Shown here: positions 1-11,032 of the stretch, one piece after another
Layout of the letters: every line of letters starts with the position of its first letter
Position numbering within the stretch: the first letter of the stretch is position 1
Source of the DNA: Rhizophagus sp. LPA8_4_AMF
Lineage: Eukaryota > Glomeromycota > Glomeromycetes > Glomerales > Glomeraceae
Assembly (NCBI GenBank): GCA_021464525.1
Contig: JADRCO010001329.1
Coordinates: 1-20,234, forward strand
DNA: 20,234 nucleotides
Reading direction: 5' to 3'
The notes under the pieces: model-generated
What the model saw: the letters and a program-made list of their open reading frames with translations, nothing else
The model's database searches: none
Told to the model about the DNA's origin: nothing
Program-made: the position numbers and the translations under genes

Positions 1-483
1 CCCTATACTCCAGCAAGTGATATTTATAGTTTTTCAATGATAATGTGGGAATTTACATCAGGTATTCCTCCATTTAATTATGAAGTACATGATCATCACC
101 TTATCTTGAGTGTTTGTGAAGGAAAACGTCCTGAAATTATAAAAAATACTCCAAAATGCTATATAGATTTAATGAAAAAATGTTGGAATTCAGATTCTTC
201 TAATAGGCCAACTATAATAATGCTTGAAAATATTATATCTCAATGGATTGAATGTATTGATGAATATTATAGAATGAATAAAGATGGAAATTATAACTTT
301 GAAGTTAAAATTGATAACCAATTAAAAAATGATATGTTTGAATTTGTAAAAGCAGACAAAATGTTCGTACAAGAACTAGCAAATACTTCTATTATACAAT
401 CTCATTCACAAGCATATTTTACAAGTCGCAATCTTACTGAAATTTTAGAAAAGTCTGATGAGTGTTTGGAATGTATGATTTAA
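1..483 (+). CDS. Protein kinase, C-terminal part (5' end outside window)
   Basis: The reading frame is open from base 1 and ends in TAA at 481-483, giving the last 160 residues. The start of the visible part is the end of a kinase catalytic domain. PYTPASDIYSFSMIMWEF matches the subdomain IX region with its conserved Asp, and KCWNSDSSNRPT is the subdomain XI signature (CW..D...RPT) with the invariant Arg. This style is that of the tyrosine-kinase-like / Sel1-associated kinases that are very numerous in mycorrhizal fungi. ATP-binding and catalytic-loop motifs lie upstream of the window, so activity cannot be judged. The tail of about 85 residues is acidic and low complexity and ends ECLECMI. 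A GTATGA near the stop could serve as a splice donor, but the plain stop is the simpler reading. Substrate and pathway are unknown. Confidence 0.85.
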   Translation, partial: PYTPASDIYSFSMIMWEFTSGIPPFNYEVHDHHLILSVCEGKRPEIIKNTPKCYIDLMKKCWNSDSSNRPTIIMLENIISQWIECIDEYYRMNKDGNYNFEVKIDNQLKNDMFEFVKADKMFVQELANTSIIQSHSQAYFTSRNLTEILEKSDECLECMI

Positions 484-2794
484 GATTAATAATTCTGTTA
501 TTTGTAATTTTAAAAGAATATTTAGATTCATGATTGATAGGAAAAAGGATAATATTCAAATAGATGAAATTTGGGTACGAAAAATTAAGAAAAAGTCCTA
601 AAAAAGCAAATGGCCGAAAAAATAAACTTTTTTGAGAAATTGTAATTGATATATAAGTAATTTACTAAGAAGCCAATTATTTCGACCTTGCCACGCAAAC
701 GATTTCACGCGTGACAAAGAATTTAAAACGGTGATTACGTAAGATCCCACGACAACTAAATTTTTAAATTAAAATAATATTTATTAGGTACTATTTGTTG
801 GAAATGCTAGCTGTTCAAATAAAATTGAAATTTTAATTTCAAACATTTTTAATAATTTAAATAATAAAAATAAAATTATTTGTGCGATATATTTATAGTA
901 AATAATTTTCTAAATTGATCGAAAAATTTGTTAATAGTTATGCTGAATCTATCTCTACAAACATTATAACCGCGTATCATTATTTATAGTATAATATAAA
1001 ATATAATTACTTTTTGATTCGTTAAACACAAAAAAAACTTAATATTGAGTAGTTAACAGTTTTATAATAATATTTTAAACTTTCTTAAACAATTTATTAT
1101 TATATTTTTGTTACATATTTTTATTGTACTGATACTTATATGCGACTAAATTTTATATTGCATAATCACAAAATGTGAAATTGAGGTACGGCAATTTTTG
1201 TTTCATTGATTTTTATTGCAAAATCGAACGTATTTTACTTATTTTAATAAAAATAAGTGTTATACAGGGATATAACATAAATTACTTTCATGAGATTTTA
1301 TAAGAAAAATTTTTCCCAATGCATTTCCCCTTGGATAATTTTCCTTTTTTTAGATACTGGCTGGCATTATCATAATTCCTGCCCTGAAAAAATGCGTTAC
1401 AGCAAATTTTTTTGCCGCATGTATATATATTTCTGGATCCCAGTATAGTTTTATAAAAATTTCGTTAAAACAAAAAAATAATCACAAAGTTTTTATTAAT
1501 AATTTTGCAAAATCATTTTAAATTTACTATTATATATATCCTTAACGAATTCATCAATATTGTGATTTTACTAATGAACGTAACTTGTACAAGCGAGTCA
1601 TATTCTTTATGCCATAATTTTTTGATAAATATAGTTCATTGTAATAAACCATTCTATAATTAACGCTCTGAGTTCATTAAATGATTTTGCATACTGCCGC
1701 CGATATGTATTTAATTTCCGAATTCCAAAAAAAATGAATTTATGGAACTAATAAAATTAATATTATTTTATTTAACCAATTATTTTACCTGTATTATAAC
1801 TTTACAACGTAGTTTAGTTAATTATCAATTGAACATTGATTAAATTTATTATCTGAAAGAATTTTATGAATAATTAAATATAGTAAAAACTTAATTAATT
1901 ATAATTTACATTAAGTTTTAATATAACATTTTAATTCAAAGAGATACATATGTGTATTTTAACAAAAATATATGAAGATTATTCTTTAATCCACAAACAT
2001 TTAAACAAATGATTAAAATGACTTGGAACATCATTAACTATATGCCAATAACAATCATTTTCACGTATTAATTACCATTTTTCCACCATCAACTTTTTAG
2101 AAAAAGAGCTACTACTAACTGGAACTTTTTATAAAAATAATTAGCATCAATTTAATTAATTACGTTAACGTGTCTACAATAATAATGAAATGTTCTTGTT
2201 CACCTTTTACTTTAATGGATTGCCGCATTATATAAACTTATTATAAATCTATGAACAAGAAAGAAATTCCATTTTATCAATAGAATCAGTTTATTAATTA
2301 AAAGAAAGAAAAATATTCTAGACATCATTCAACGTAATGCTGAAAACATCAACCGTTCTAGTGAATTTGTCAGTAGACAATTAACTTACATAATCATGAT
2401 CACTAAAATAATACGATAAAAAAACTATCTAATAAATCTATTGTCATGCCAAAGAATCTGCCACCTTCTTTGACGATAAGTTGAACAGTGAATAATAAAA
2501 GGAAGAACAGGAATACATTAAATAATCATTAAATAAAATGTAAATTAAGTTTATTAATAAAACTATGTTGAAACATTAATATTTATTCACCGTCCCCTTT
2601 CATTAAAAGCAAAACTTGGGCTATTCTAATGATCTACATTAATTTATATTCAACTATTATTACATGCATATCATATGATTTACATATCACGTGATTTATT
2701 TCACTAATTATAGGTGATCTACCTACTACGATTTTGTGACACTACACTATAAAGATCGAAATGATCAACCAGTCGGTCGACTTTGTAACATTAG

Positions 2795-2859
2795 AATATG
2801 AAGCGCCATACTGTTCAAAAATCCAGGTTGGATTTTTGAACAGTATGGCGCTTCATATT
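2795..2859. repeat. Perfect 31-bp foldback inverted repeat with 3-nt loop, plus a third partial copy
   Basis: Positions 2795-2825 are the exact reverse complement of 2829-2859, with only GGT (2826-2828) between them. The outer part of the arm (CAGTATGGCGCTTCATAT in the right arm) occurs a third time in direct orientation at 2864-2881 as CAGTGTGGCGCTTCATAT, one mismatch. GC content of the arms is well above the surroundings. CAGT-initial, iterated terminal sequence is typical of DNA transposon ends such as Tc1/mariner-like elements or of foldback/MITE remnants. No transposase is visible nearby. The RNA would form a very stable hairpin. Confidence 0.85.
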
Positions 2860-2904
2860 TGATCAGTGTGGCGCTTCATATAGTGCGGCCTGTATTACAT
2901 TGTC

Positions 2905-2925
2905 TTGTTGATCAATGATCAACAA
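2905..2925. repeat. Palindrome with 10-bp arms around one base
   Basis: TTGTTGATCA (2905-2914) is the exact reverse complement of TGATCAACAA (2916-2925), with a single A between. It lies just right of the foldback repeat and is probably part of the same mobile-element-like block. Confidence 0.75.
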
Positions 2926-2952
2926 CCTACCTGAATAAAATAACTTTAAGCC

Positions 2953-2994
2953 CGGTCCATGGTTAAAAGATCGGTCTTTTTTGGGATCGGACCG
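2953..2994. repeat. Nested hairpins, GGACCG-type, TE-terminus-like
   Basis: An outer inverted repeat CGGTCC (2953-2958) / GGACCG (2989-2994) encloses an inner hairpin AAAAGA (2965-2970), loop TCGG, TCTTTT (2975-2980). It is followed by GGACTAATCCAACCC. The GC-rich paired ends in an AT-rich spacer suggest the end of a non-autonomous DNA element. No target-site duplication was identified. Confidence 0.5.
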
Positions 2995-3606
2995 GACTAA
3001 TCCAACCCTACTAGTAGATACATTCACAAAGACTTCACCCGAAATTGCAATACATCATCGATAACATCACTAATCGTAATATTCTGAAAGCGAAATTGAA
3101 AGAATTTCGCGTACAAGAAAATTATTTGATATTATAATAAGACCAGCGTTTAGAACATAAAAATATTTTAAAGGTTCTTGATAAATTGAAAAATCATCTT
3201 GATAAGCATTAAGCAATGATATATTTTAATTAACTAATAATATGTTTTCGTAATACGATTAATAAATATTATGAGATGTTAAAAATAGGTGATTAAAATC
3301 TTAAGCTATAAACCATTCAAAAACAGCTTATGTAACTATTTATTTGTAAATTAAATTTTTTACTACAATAAACGTAAAAATCTCTACAGATCCTATTTTT
3401 TCATTAATATTGATAAAGTAAATGCAACGATTGTAATAAAGTCTCAAATGACAATCAATTCTTCAGATTTCAAAGACTGAATACTTTTAAGATAATATTT
3501 GGTTTATAATTGTCAATTGTTAGCGTAATTGATTTGGATTTTGTTTATAATCAGAATAGCATTGACCGATAATGCAGAGTACCGTGAGGGAAAGTTGAAA
3601 TTGTTC

Positions 3607-4931
3607 TTATCTAATCTCTTGTCCAATAAGCTCAATACACCACTAAAAAGAAAGTTGATATCAATATTTAGGCAATAAAATAAAATCAATTTAATGATAA
3701 TAAAATTGCTTGTTATAATTCACTTACATCATCATTCCCTCCTAATCTTTCGTTATGACAAACAACTTCTTGAAATGAATCGTTTCCAATAGTAAATTGA
3801 ATATCTTGGCTACGTAAAAATTCGTATTGATCATTTCGACAAGAAACACCATTATTATCATAACATTTCCTAATACTAAGATTTATAATATCATCTGATT
3901 TTAAAAAACCTCGAGGATTTTCAAATTTACTACAATTAACCTTCCAGGAGTTGAAACAATAATTACCACCTATGTTATTATTACAACTCACTAAAATAAT
4001 AATAAACATTAGTTAATTATTAAAGTAAATAAAATAAAATATTTAATTCGTTACCTTCTGTGTGATTCGTTGATGGAGATTCGTTATGAGTAACGCCACT
4101 ATAAAAGGTAACATTTCGTTTCCCATAATTTATTCCAAGAAACATTTTGGATTTGACATGTTGTAAAGTTATAAAAGCATCGGTATAGGTAGCTAAACTT
4201 TTATTAAAATTAATTTTCCATAAAGAATTTTGATCAAGGTATGGATTACCTGCAAAAACCTAAATTTATTAAAAATTATATCAGTATGTTAGTTCTGTAA
4301 AATATTTTATATTTGCAAAAATAAGGGTATAATAGAAATATACCAATTGAGATCTGCTTCCAGTCACATAACATTGGTTTTCAATTGAACTTAGGTATTT
4401 TCCCGTAGCAACATGTCTCAAAGCTACAATAGATTTATTTGCAATTAAATTTGATTCTTCTGAAACAAGATCCTCAAAATTTTCAATTAGTTCATTAATC
4501 GAATCCACACCCTTCATTTCCTCATAGAATTCATTTGAAATATAATCAAAATTATATGTAAGAAGTGATTTATAAAGACATCTCTTTTGTTCTTCTATAT
4601 CTATTTCAGCATTATAACATAATTTGCGAAAAGCTAAAACAAATTTTGATGTATTGCCACCTTTTCTTTCCGGAATATATTTAAATGATTGTAATATTCT
4701 TTTATTTGTATTTTTAAATATTGTAAACGATATATCTTTTTTAAGCACATTACGAAGTTTCTCAAAACTATCAATCCCGGTTGGAAGTGAGATAGTAGAA
4801 TCCACCATTGATATGGCACTTTTCAAGTGATAATTATCGATATTTGGTATTTGTTTAAATTCAAAATACTTCAGAATATCATCTATCCATTTATCTGGAT
4901 GAATATTTCCATCATATTTTGGATAATCCAT
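3607..4931 (-). CDS. Gag-like N terminus + MIR-like domain protein, array copy 1 (four exons)
   Basis: Minus-strand exons by eye: 4931-4344, 4259-4055, 3990-3728, 3642-3607, total 363 residues. Introns are 84, 64 and 85 nt with GT...AG ends. Phases 0, 1 and 0 are the same in every paralogue. The start is MDYPKYDGN, as in the paralogues, with no earlier in-frame ATG nearby. Residues about 1-130 resemble a Ty3/gypsy Gag capsid (PKYDGN, a Trp at 16, GGNTSKF followed by F+.LC). Residues from about 165 on are MIR-like: VALRHVATGKYLSS, then NSLWKI, FITLQHV and KMFLGIN in exon 2, then GFLKSDDIINL, FLRSQDIQFTIGN and FQEVVCHNERLGGNDD in exon 3. The micro-exon adds WCIELIGQEIR. No signal peptide or membrane segment is seen. 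MIR modules are found in O-mannosyltransferases, IP3 and ryanodine receptors and SDF2-like proteins, but the role here is unknown. Unread intron 3 would give a stop six bases beyond the donor hexamer. Confidence 0.8.
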
Positions 4932-5297
4932 TTTTTGATAGAAATTTTGGAATGAAAATTTTCATTGCGCTTCAGCTTAAATAGCTTAAATGATTATGAT
5001 GAGGTACTATGAGAAATTTGTCATGTGAAGATGACAATCACAAGATCATGATGACAATCCTTTACTCACACTCGATATGTTACATCATTTATTGTCGATG
5101 TACTGTACATTAAAATCAGATAACTAACTATTCGTAAATTAAGTATTCCATTAAAATGCGTGCAATAATTGAGGTAAGTAACAATTGTTTATTGAGATTT
5201 CAAAGATAAAATTTTTTCGTAATTTGAGACAAATATTCTCGATTGATAAGCAGATTTCAGAATCTATTTTAACAACTGACAAATAAAAAGTAATAGT
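4932..5297. other. Spacer between array copies 1 and 2 (5' flank of 1, 3' flank of 2)
   Basis: No gene is visible. The 5018-5042 part (AAATTTGTCATGTGAAGATGA) has a close counterpart upstream of copy 3 at about 8361-8383, so some 5' sequence is shared. The part from about 5120 to 5297 resembles the 3' flank of copy 4 (8625-8805): both have ATATTCTCGATT and a stretch ending GGYCCAAGTAT just after the last exon's stop. Confidence 0.6.
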
Positions 5298-6638
5298 TTA
5301 TATTAAGGCCCAAGTATGTTGTTTAATGAGCTCAATACACCACTAAAAAAGAAAGAAATCTTTAATATTAATACTATAATAAAATCGATTTACCTAATCG
5401 AATTTACTTACTTCATCATTCCCTCCTAATCTTTCATTATGACAAACAACTTCTTGAAAGGTATCGTTTCCAACAGTAAATTGAATATCATGACTACGTA
5501 AAAATTCATATTGACCATTTTGACAAGAAACACCATTATTATCATAGAATTTCTTAATGCGTAGATTAATAATATCATTCGATTTTAAAAAGCCTTGATG
5601 ATTTCCTACTTTAGCATGGTTAAACTCCCAATCCTTAACCCAATACCTATGATGTGTAATATTATTACAACTCACTGAAACAATAAACGTTGATTAATCT
5701 TTATATTAAATAAATAAAATAAACATAAACATTTAATGTTACCTTCTGTGTGATTAGCTGACGGAGATTTGTGATAATGATATCTATAATTATTATAAGT
5801 GTAACCATCACAGTAATTCTCTACATAATTTATTCCAAGAAACTCAAAGGATCTGACATGTTGTAAAGTTATGTGAGTACTTCCATAAATAGCTAATTCA
5901 TTATTATTAAATTTAATTCTCCATAAAGAATTAGGGCTAAATTTTGAATTTTCTACAAAAACCTAAATTTGGTTAAAAAAATAAGGAAAGAAAAATTAGT
6001 TAACTATAAATAACTATTCTATCTAACAAAATACAAAATATATATACCAATTGAGTAAAACTTCCAGTATTATAACGTAAATTATTATTTGAACTTAAAT
6101 ATTTTCCTGTAGCAACATGTTTTAAGGCTACAATAGATTCGTTTACGATTAATTTTGACAAATATACAGTAAAATCTTCAAATTCTTTGATTAATTTACT
6201 GATTGAATCAACATTTTCCATTTTCTTGTAAAATTCAATTGATATAGAATCAAAATAATTTATTGGCAGCGGAAGCGAATTATAAAGATACTTCTTTTGT
6301 TCTTCTATATCATTAATTTCAGCATTATAACATAACTTCTTAAATTGTGAAATAAATTTTGAAGTATTACCACCTCTAATTTCAGGAGTATATTTTAATG
6401 ACTCTAACATTTTTTCATTTGTATTTTTAAAGATTATAAAAGAAATATCCTCTTTTAGTGCGTTACAAAGTTTCTCAAAACTATCAATCTCGGCTGGAAG
6501 TGTGATAGTAGGATCTATGGATAATACAGCAATTTCCAAACAATCAATATCATTGATTTTTTTAAGTTTAAAATATTTTTGCATATCATTAATCCATTCA
6601 TCCGGGTGAAAATTTCCGTCATATTTTGGAACTCCCAT
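5298..6638 (-). CDS. Gag-like N terminus + MIR-like domain protein, array copy 2 (four exons)
   Basis: Minus-strand exons: 6638-6048, 5962-5743, 5674-5412, 5342-5298, total 372 residues. All are open in phase, and introns are 85, 68 and 69 nt. It starts MGVPKYDGNFHPDEW. The Gag-like region has RGGNTSKFISQFKKLC and NDIEEQKKYLYNSLPL. The MIR-like part has IVALKHVATGKYLSS at the end of exon 1. Exon 2 is longer than in the others, with a Tyr/His-rich insertion near its end (NYCDGYTYNNYRYHYH). Exon 3 carries NHQGFLKSNDIINL, FLRSHDIQFTVGN and FQEVVCHNERLGGNDE. The micro-exon gives WCIELIKQHTWALI. The C-terminal half of exon 1 and exon 3 are nearly identical to copy 4, while the first 100 residues differ much more, a mosaic pattern. 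A run of about 18 T (antisense A-run) lies directly upstream of the ATG. Function is unknown beyond the domain resemblance. Confidence 0.8.
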
Positions 6639-7112
6639 ATTTTTTTTTTTTTTTTTAGAAAATAGAACTTCGGTTTAAACGTTAGGTTCGAGAGAATTGT
6701 TGTTTGGCTAGTACAGTATTTCCGATATTCAAATTTATATTGATGATCCCATAATACTAACTAGTTATACTTGCAAGATACTAGCCGAATTTAGAAAAGT
6801 TTATCTTATTATTGCGCCAAAGTTTACGCCCTATGAAACTTTTTTTCTTATTGGTCGCTATTCTTATTTTATGTTTATTTTATTTTGTAATGCGAGAAAT
6901 AATAACTATGTATAGATTATCATGTGATGACCTGATAGCCAAACCTTTATTTTAAACGAAACTTCAAAACAAACTTGTATCAATAAATTAAAAATGAAAT
7001 TTAAAAATATGTTAATGTTGAAATAAATCTAAATTACAAGATTTCTGTAAAGAACCAACATAATATAATCTATCTACGATCCAAATATAATGTTTAATAA
7101 GCTCAATACACC
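6639..7112. other. Spacer upstream of copy 2 with a T-run and a conserved block
   Basis: A T-homopolymer of about 18 lies at 6641-6657 immediately before the copy 2 start codon (read as A-run on the coding strand). A block at 6811-6840 matches one upstream of copy 3 at 8421-8450. No open frame of note is seen. Confidence 0.5.
6811..6840 (-). promoter_or_regulatory. Upstream block shared by copies 2 and 3 (partner at 8421-8450)
   Basis: TTTACGCC followed within two bases by ATGAA, preceded by ATTGCGCCAA here and ATTACGCAA at the partner site. It lies about 175-200 bp upstream of the copy 2 start and about 130-155 bp upstream of the remnant start of copy 3. Conservation could simply reflect common descent of the units, so a regulatory role is only inferred. 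Confidence 0.3.
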
Positions 7113-8295
7113 ACTAAAAAGATTAGTATTAATGAAATATTTTAAACGATAAATAAGCCAATTTACTAATAGCAATTCGCTAATTGTAATTTACTTACTT
7201 CATCATTTCCACCCAATCTTTCGTTATGACAAACAACTTCTTTGAAAAGTATCGTTTCCAATAGTAAATTGTATGACTACATAAAAAATCAACTTGACCA
7301 TTCTTAATTAGAATAACCATAATTATCATAATTTGATTTAAATACCCTTGATGATTTTTCTAATTTACTGTGCTTTAAGTTCCAATTTTTTTTCATTTTC
7401 GCCACAACCTACTAAAAAATAATAAAATATAACAAATAAATATTACTTCGTTTTTGTTATCTCAATAAGCAATTTAAATATTTGTTGCCTTGCTTCCGTT
7501 ATGTTTAGGAGTTTCGTAATAATCATAAAGATCAACTCTGATAAAAATATGTTCCAAGAAATGTGTCAGATTTGATATGTTATATAGTTATAGAAGTATC
7601 AGTTTAAGTAGCTAATTCTTCATTAAATTGAATTTTCTATAAAGATTTTGGATAAGGTCTGAGCTACCTTCAAAAGCCCAAATATTTTTTAAATTATACA
7701 AAAGTTTAGTTAAATAATTTATGTTAATAACGTAAAAAATAAATCTATTAATTGAAAAATAGTTCCATTTTCATAAAATAATTTCCTGCAACAACATGTT
7801 TTAATGCTACAATAAATTGATTTGACTCATAGTTAACGAATTTTTCATCCTTTAATTAATTTATTAACTGAATCAATGTCTTCCATTTTCTTGTAAAATT
7901 CATAGATCATTATTTATTAGAAGTGATTTATAAAGATATTTCTTTTACTCTTCTATACCATTAATTGCATTATCGCATTTTCCTAAATTCTGAAATAAAT
8001 TTTGAAGTATTTTCACCTCTATTTCGGGACATTTTAATGATTGCTTATTGTTGAAGGATTTATAAATATTGTACTTACTTGAATATCATGCGTTTAAAAT
8101 CGTAAAAGAAATATCTTTAAGCGCGTTACAGAGTTTTTTTCGATATCGTTAATTGAACCAATTTGGATATTAAAGGTAGAATCTACTTACGTTGTTGCCA
8201 TGATAAATTGTATTTATTACATAAAAAATAATCGTATTTTTAAAAATTTTTATCCATTCTTCCGGATGAATATTTCCGGAAAATTTCTTTTTTTT
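7090..8295 (-). pseudogene. Array copy 3, eroded Gag-like/MIR gene
   Basis: All four exons can be traced on the minus strand. The last micro-exon starts at 7113 (TGGTGTATTGAGCTTATT) with its CTTTTTAG acceptor intact. Exon 3 lies about 7195-7410, exon 2 about 7480-7680 and exon 1 about 7745-8290. Exon 3 has internal deletions and an extra base in the FQEV segment. The end of exon 2 has lost its GAAG/GTAA donor. Exon 1 has several small deletions and in-frame stops, and the start region (PKYDG) is truncated into a T-run at about 8287. No long frame survives. The 3' flank and spacing show it is a full-length unit that decayed in place. Confidence 0.8.
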
Positions 8296-8805
8296 TTAAT
8301 AATTTGATGGAAACTTTGAAATGAAATGCTTAATTGTACAATATTTTCCTGATGATCTAGAAATTTGACACGTGAAGATAATGAAAATACCATTGTTTAC
8401 TTATAGCAAATTTCATTTGTTATTACGCAAGATTTACGCCCATGAACTTGCTTTTCCGGTTTAGTACTTTTTCCGATTAGTTAACATTCGGTATTTTTCA
8501 TTATATCACTTTCTTATTCAATTATCTTGTGATACGAGTATATATTACCAGGTGCTAAAGAAAGATGGCTAAAACTAAAACCTCGTGCTATAAACCATTT
8601 AAAAACTTAAAATTGGCTTGTATAACTTATCAATTCGTAAATTTTCAATTTTAATATTGAATTTATAATGTGTACTAAATTTTAATTTCAAAGATCAATA
8701 TATTTTTTTATTTTTGGAAATATTCTCGATTAATAAGAATTAACTTGTTAACAACAATTGAACAAATAAAAAAAGACAATTAATGCATTTTAGTACTATT
8801 TTAGT
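8296..8805. other. Spacer: 5' flank of copy 3 and 3' flank of copy 4
   Basis: It contains the conserved blocks about 8361-8383 (GACACGTGAAGAT) and 8421-8450, shared with the 5' regions of copies 1 and 2. From about 8588 it contains a 3'-flank block (CTATAAACCATT, later ATATTCTCGATT) shared with the regions downstream of copies 1 and 2. No gene is seen. Confidence 0.5.
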
Positions 8806-10154
8806 CTATACTAAGGTCCAAGTATATTGTTTAATAAGCTCAATACACCACTAGAAAAGAAGAAAGTTTAATATTAATGTAAATACGAGATTTTAACAAT
8901 AAAATTATATCAATTCATTAGTAGCAATTCAACAAAACTAATTGTAATTTACTTACTTCATCATTTCCTCCTAATCTTTCGTTATGACAAACAACTTCTT
9001 GAAAGGTACCGTTTCCAACAGTAAATTGAATATCATGACTACGTAAAAATTCATATTGACCATTTGGAATAGGAGTACCATTATTATTATAGAATTTCTT
9101 AATGCGTAGATTAATAATATCGTTTGATTTTAAAAAGCCTTGATGATTTCCTACTTTAGGATAGTTATACTCCCAATCCTTAACCAAATAACGATTGGTT
9201 TTTATATTATTAAAGCAACTCACTAAAATAATCATCAACGTTAATTAATTATTATATTAAATAAACAAAATAATCATAAATATTAAAATAGCTACCTTCA
9301 GTGTGATTAGTTGACGGAGATTGGTAATATCCATAATTTATTCCAAGAAACATATTTGATTTGACATGTAGTAAAGTCATAGAAGTATCAGTATAAGTAG
9401 CTAATTCTTTATTGTTAAATCCAATTTTCCATAAAGAATTTGGACTAAATTTTGAATTTTCTACGAAAACCTAAACGTAAATTATTTAAAATAAGAAAAA
9501 AGAAAATTAGTTTTGTAAAAATGACAATTCTAATAAAATAAAAATATATATATATACCAATTGAGTAGAACTTCCAGTATTATAATATAACTTATTATTT
9601 GAACTTAAATATTTTCCTGTAGAAACATGCTTTAAAGCTACAATAGATTCGTTTACGATTAATTTTGACAAATATACAATAAAATCTTCAAATTCTTTAA
9701 TTAATTTATTGATTGAATCAACATTTTCCATTTTCTTGTAAAATTCAACTGATATAGAATCAAAATGATTTAGTGACAGCGGAAGCGAATTATAAAGATA
9801 CTTCTTTTGCTCTTCTATATCATTAATTTCAGCATTATAACATAGCTTCCTAAATTTTGAAATAAATTTTGAAGTATTACCACCTTTATTTTCAGGGATA
9901 TATCTTAAAGATTGCAACATTCTTTCATTTGTATTTTTAAATACTGTAAATGAAATATCTTCTTTAAGTATACTACGTAATTTCTCAAAACTATCGACAT
10001 CCTTTGGAATTGAAATAATAGGATCTACAAACGATATAGCAATGCTCAAACGAGTAGAATCATACATATTATTATTCTTTAGTGTAAAATATCTTTGTAT
10101 ATCATTTATCCATTCATTTGGATGAATATTTCCATCATATTTTGGAAAATCCAT
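8806..10154 (-). CDS. Gag-like N terminus + MIR-like domain protein, array copy 4 (four exons)
   Basis: Minus-strand exons: 10154-9558, 9470-9296, 9222-8957, 8850-8806, total 360 residues. Introns are 87, 73 and 106 nt with donors GTATAT, GTAGCT and GTAAGT. It begins MDFPKYDGNIHPNEW. In the Gag-like part GGNTSKF is at 91-97, FRKL at 101-104 and NDIEEQKKYLYNSL at 111-124. The MIR-like part opens with IVALKHVSTGKYLSS at 171-185. Exon 2 begins VENSKFSPNSLW, the same as copy 2, but lacks copy 2's insertion. Exon 3 ends FQEVVCHNERLGGNDE and the micro-exon reads WCIELIKQYTWTLV. It is the cleanest reference copy: no interruption, every splice junction agrees with the paralogues, and no signal peptide or membrane helix is seen. 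Biochemical role unknown. Confidence 0.82.
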
Positions 10155-10212
10155 TTTTTCTTTTAATCTGTGAAAAATGTGTTAGTAAGAATTTTCCTAA
10201 ATATTTATACTT

Positions 10213-10332
10213 AAATCGGTATACCAGTTTTTAAACAAGATTTTAGATCAATTTGCTAATTATGATATCACCATATTGATTTTCTTATTTAATCGGGCTT
10301 AGACTCTTGTATTACAAAACGTATTTCATATG
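10213..10332 (-). promoter_or_regulatory. 5' block shared by copies 4 and 6 (partner at 14523-14655)
   Basis: Both regions contain in order TACCAGTTTTAAACAAGAT (one extra T here), TATCACCATATTGAT, TTCTTATTTAATCGGG, a CTTGTATT segment and TTTCATATG. The blocks begin about 60 bp (copy 4) and 160 bp (copy 6) upstream of the ATG. They may be promoter sequence carried along with the duplicated gene. Shared descent alone also explains them. Confidence 0.45.
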
Positions 10333-10381
10333 TTCACATAATCTAATAAAATGAAATGAAAAATTTAAACAAAAACAATTA

Positions 10382-10675
10382 GCCTGGTTCTTTTATTATG
10401 ACAATTTCCTGAAGTCGTTAATAATTTAATATCTTACAATTTTGATCGTAAACTGGTAATACAGTATTATCGCCGTAATGATTCATTTGGAAATCTTTTA
10501 TCCCAACACATTAAAAGAATAATCTTTCTTCTTAGTTAATGGAGATTTTTATTATCTGATAAATTATTATCCTTTTGGAATTTAATGACCTTTGCTCTTT
10601 TATATCGTAAATTCCTGAAAATTAAAATAAAATTTCAGTCTTTTCGCCTCTCTTGAAAATATATTTTAATTTTTT
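10382..10675 (-). pseudogene. Short relic of another Gag-like/MIR unit
   Basis: About 300 bp retain ordered scraps of the gene. CTTTTATTATGACAATTTCCTGAAG (about 10389-10414, shown here only as a landmark) matches the antisense of the CHNE..FQE segment of exon 3. TTAGTTAATGGAGAT (about 10532-10546) matches the end of exon 2. CTCTTTTATATCGTAAATT and a following TATTTTAAT segment (about 10597-10670) match the IEEQ...GGN part of exon 1. Order and orientation are those of the full genes, with most of each exon deleted. It shows that a seventh unit once lay between copies 4 and 5. Confidence 0.55.
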
Positions 10676-11032
10676 GTACTGTTGTATGGGTTTAATTTTA
10701 GCTGGGAAATAAATAAACATCACATTTTTTAAATAATTTAAAGTGTTTGTATAAAAAATATTTTTGTTTTAAGATGAATCAAAATTAATCCTTATTTTAT
10801 TTAAACGAGTTTAGCTATAAAGTTAAGCATGTAATAATTTTTATCCTTGTGTGCACATTTATATTTAATCGTTGACAAAAGATAAATTGTCACAATTACT
10901 GTTATAAAGAATTAAAATATCATTTTATATTAAATGAATCTCAAAAATGAGAATATTTATCCAAATAGCAAACAAGTACATTTTTGTTTATTTGAATTTA
11001 TATAATAATTTTTCAATCAATCAATACAATAC
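10676..11032. other. AT-rich spacer
   Basis: No gene, RNA or structured element was recognised. It is presumably decayed flank of the relic upstream and of copy 5. Confidence 0.4.

Larger units (their letters stand above)
484..3606. other. Long AT-rich intergenic region with TE-like structure and coding-like scraps
   Basis: No gene can be supported in this stretch. It includes a 10-bp palindrome TCACGCGTGA (705-714) with an ACGCGT core. A weak 7-bp terminal inverted repeat ATACTGG/CCAGTAT (1354-1360 and 1440-1446) encloses about 80 bp. An open stretch at 2255-2419 has no convincing start and no recognisable product. Another coding-like stretch at about 3020-3225 is interrupted by two adjacent stops near 3140. 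The foldback and hairpins at 2795-2994 are listed separately. From about 3300 onward the DNA resembles the 3' flank of other array members: the motif CTATAAACCATT is shared between about 3305 and 8590. That part therefore belongs to the tandem unit and not to unrelated spacer. Confidence 0.6.

Noticed and set aside
1354-1446. Short MITE bounded by ATACTGG/CCAGTAT
   Set aside because: Seven-base arms in AT-rich DNA are too short to support an element without other copies or a target duplication.
4624-4830. Open frames opposite and shifted within copy 1 exon 1
   Set aside because: They are shadows of the Gag-like exon; no conservation of these frames in the paralogues.
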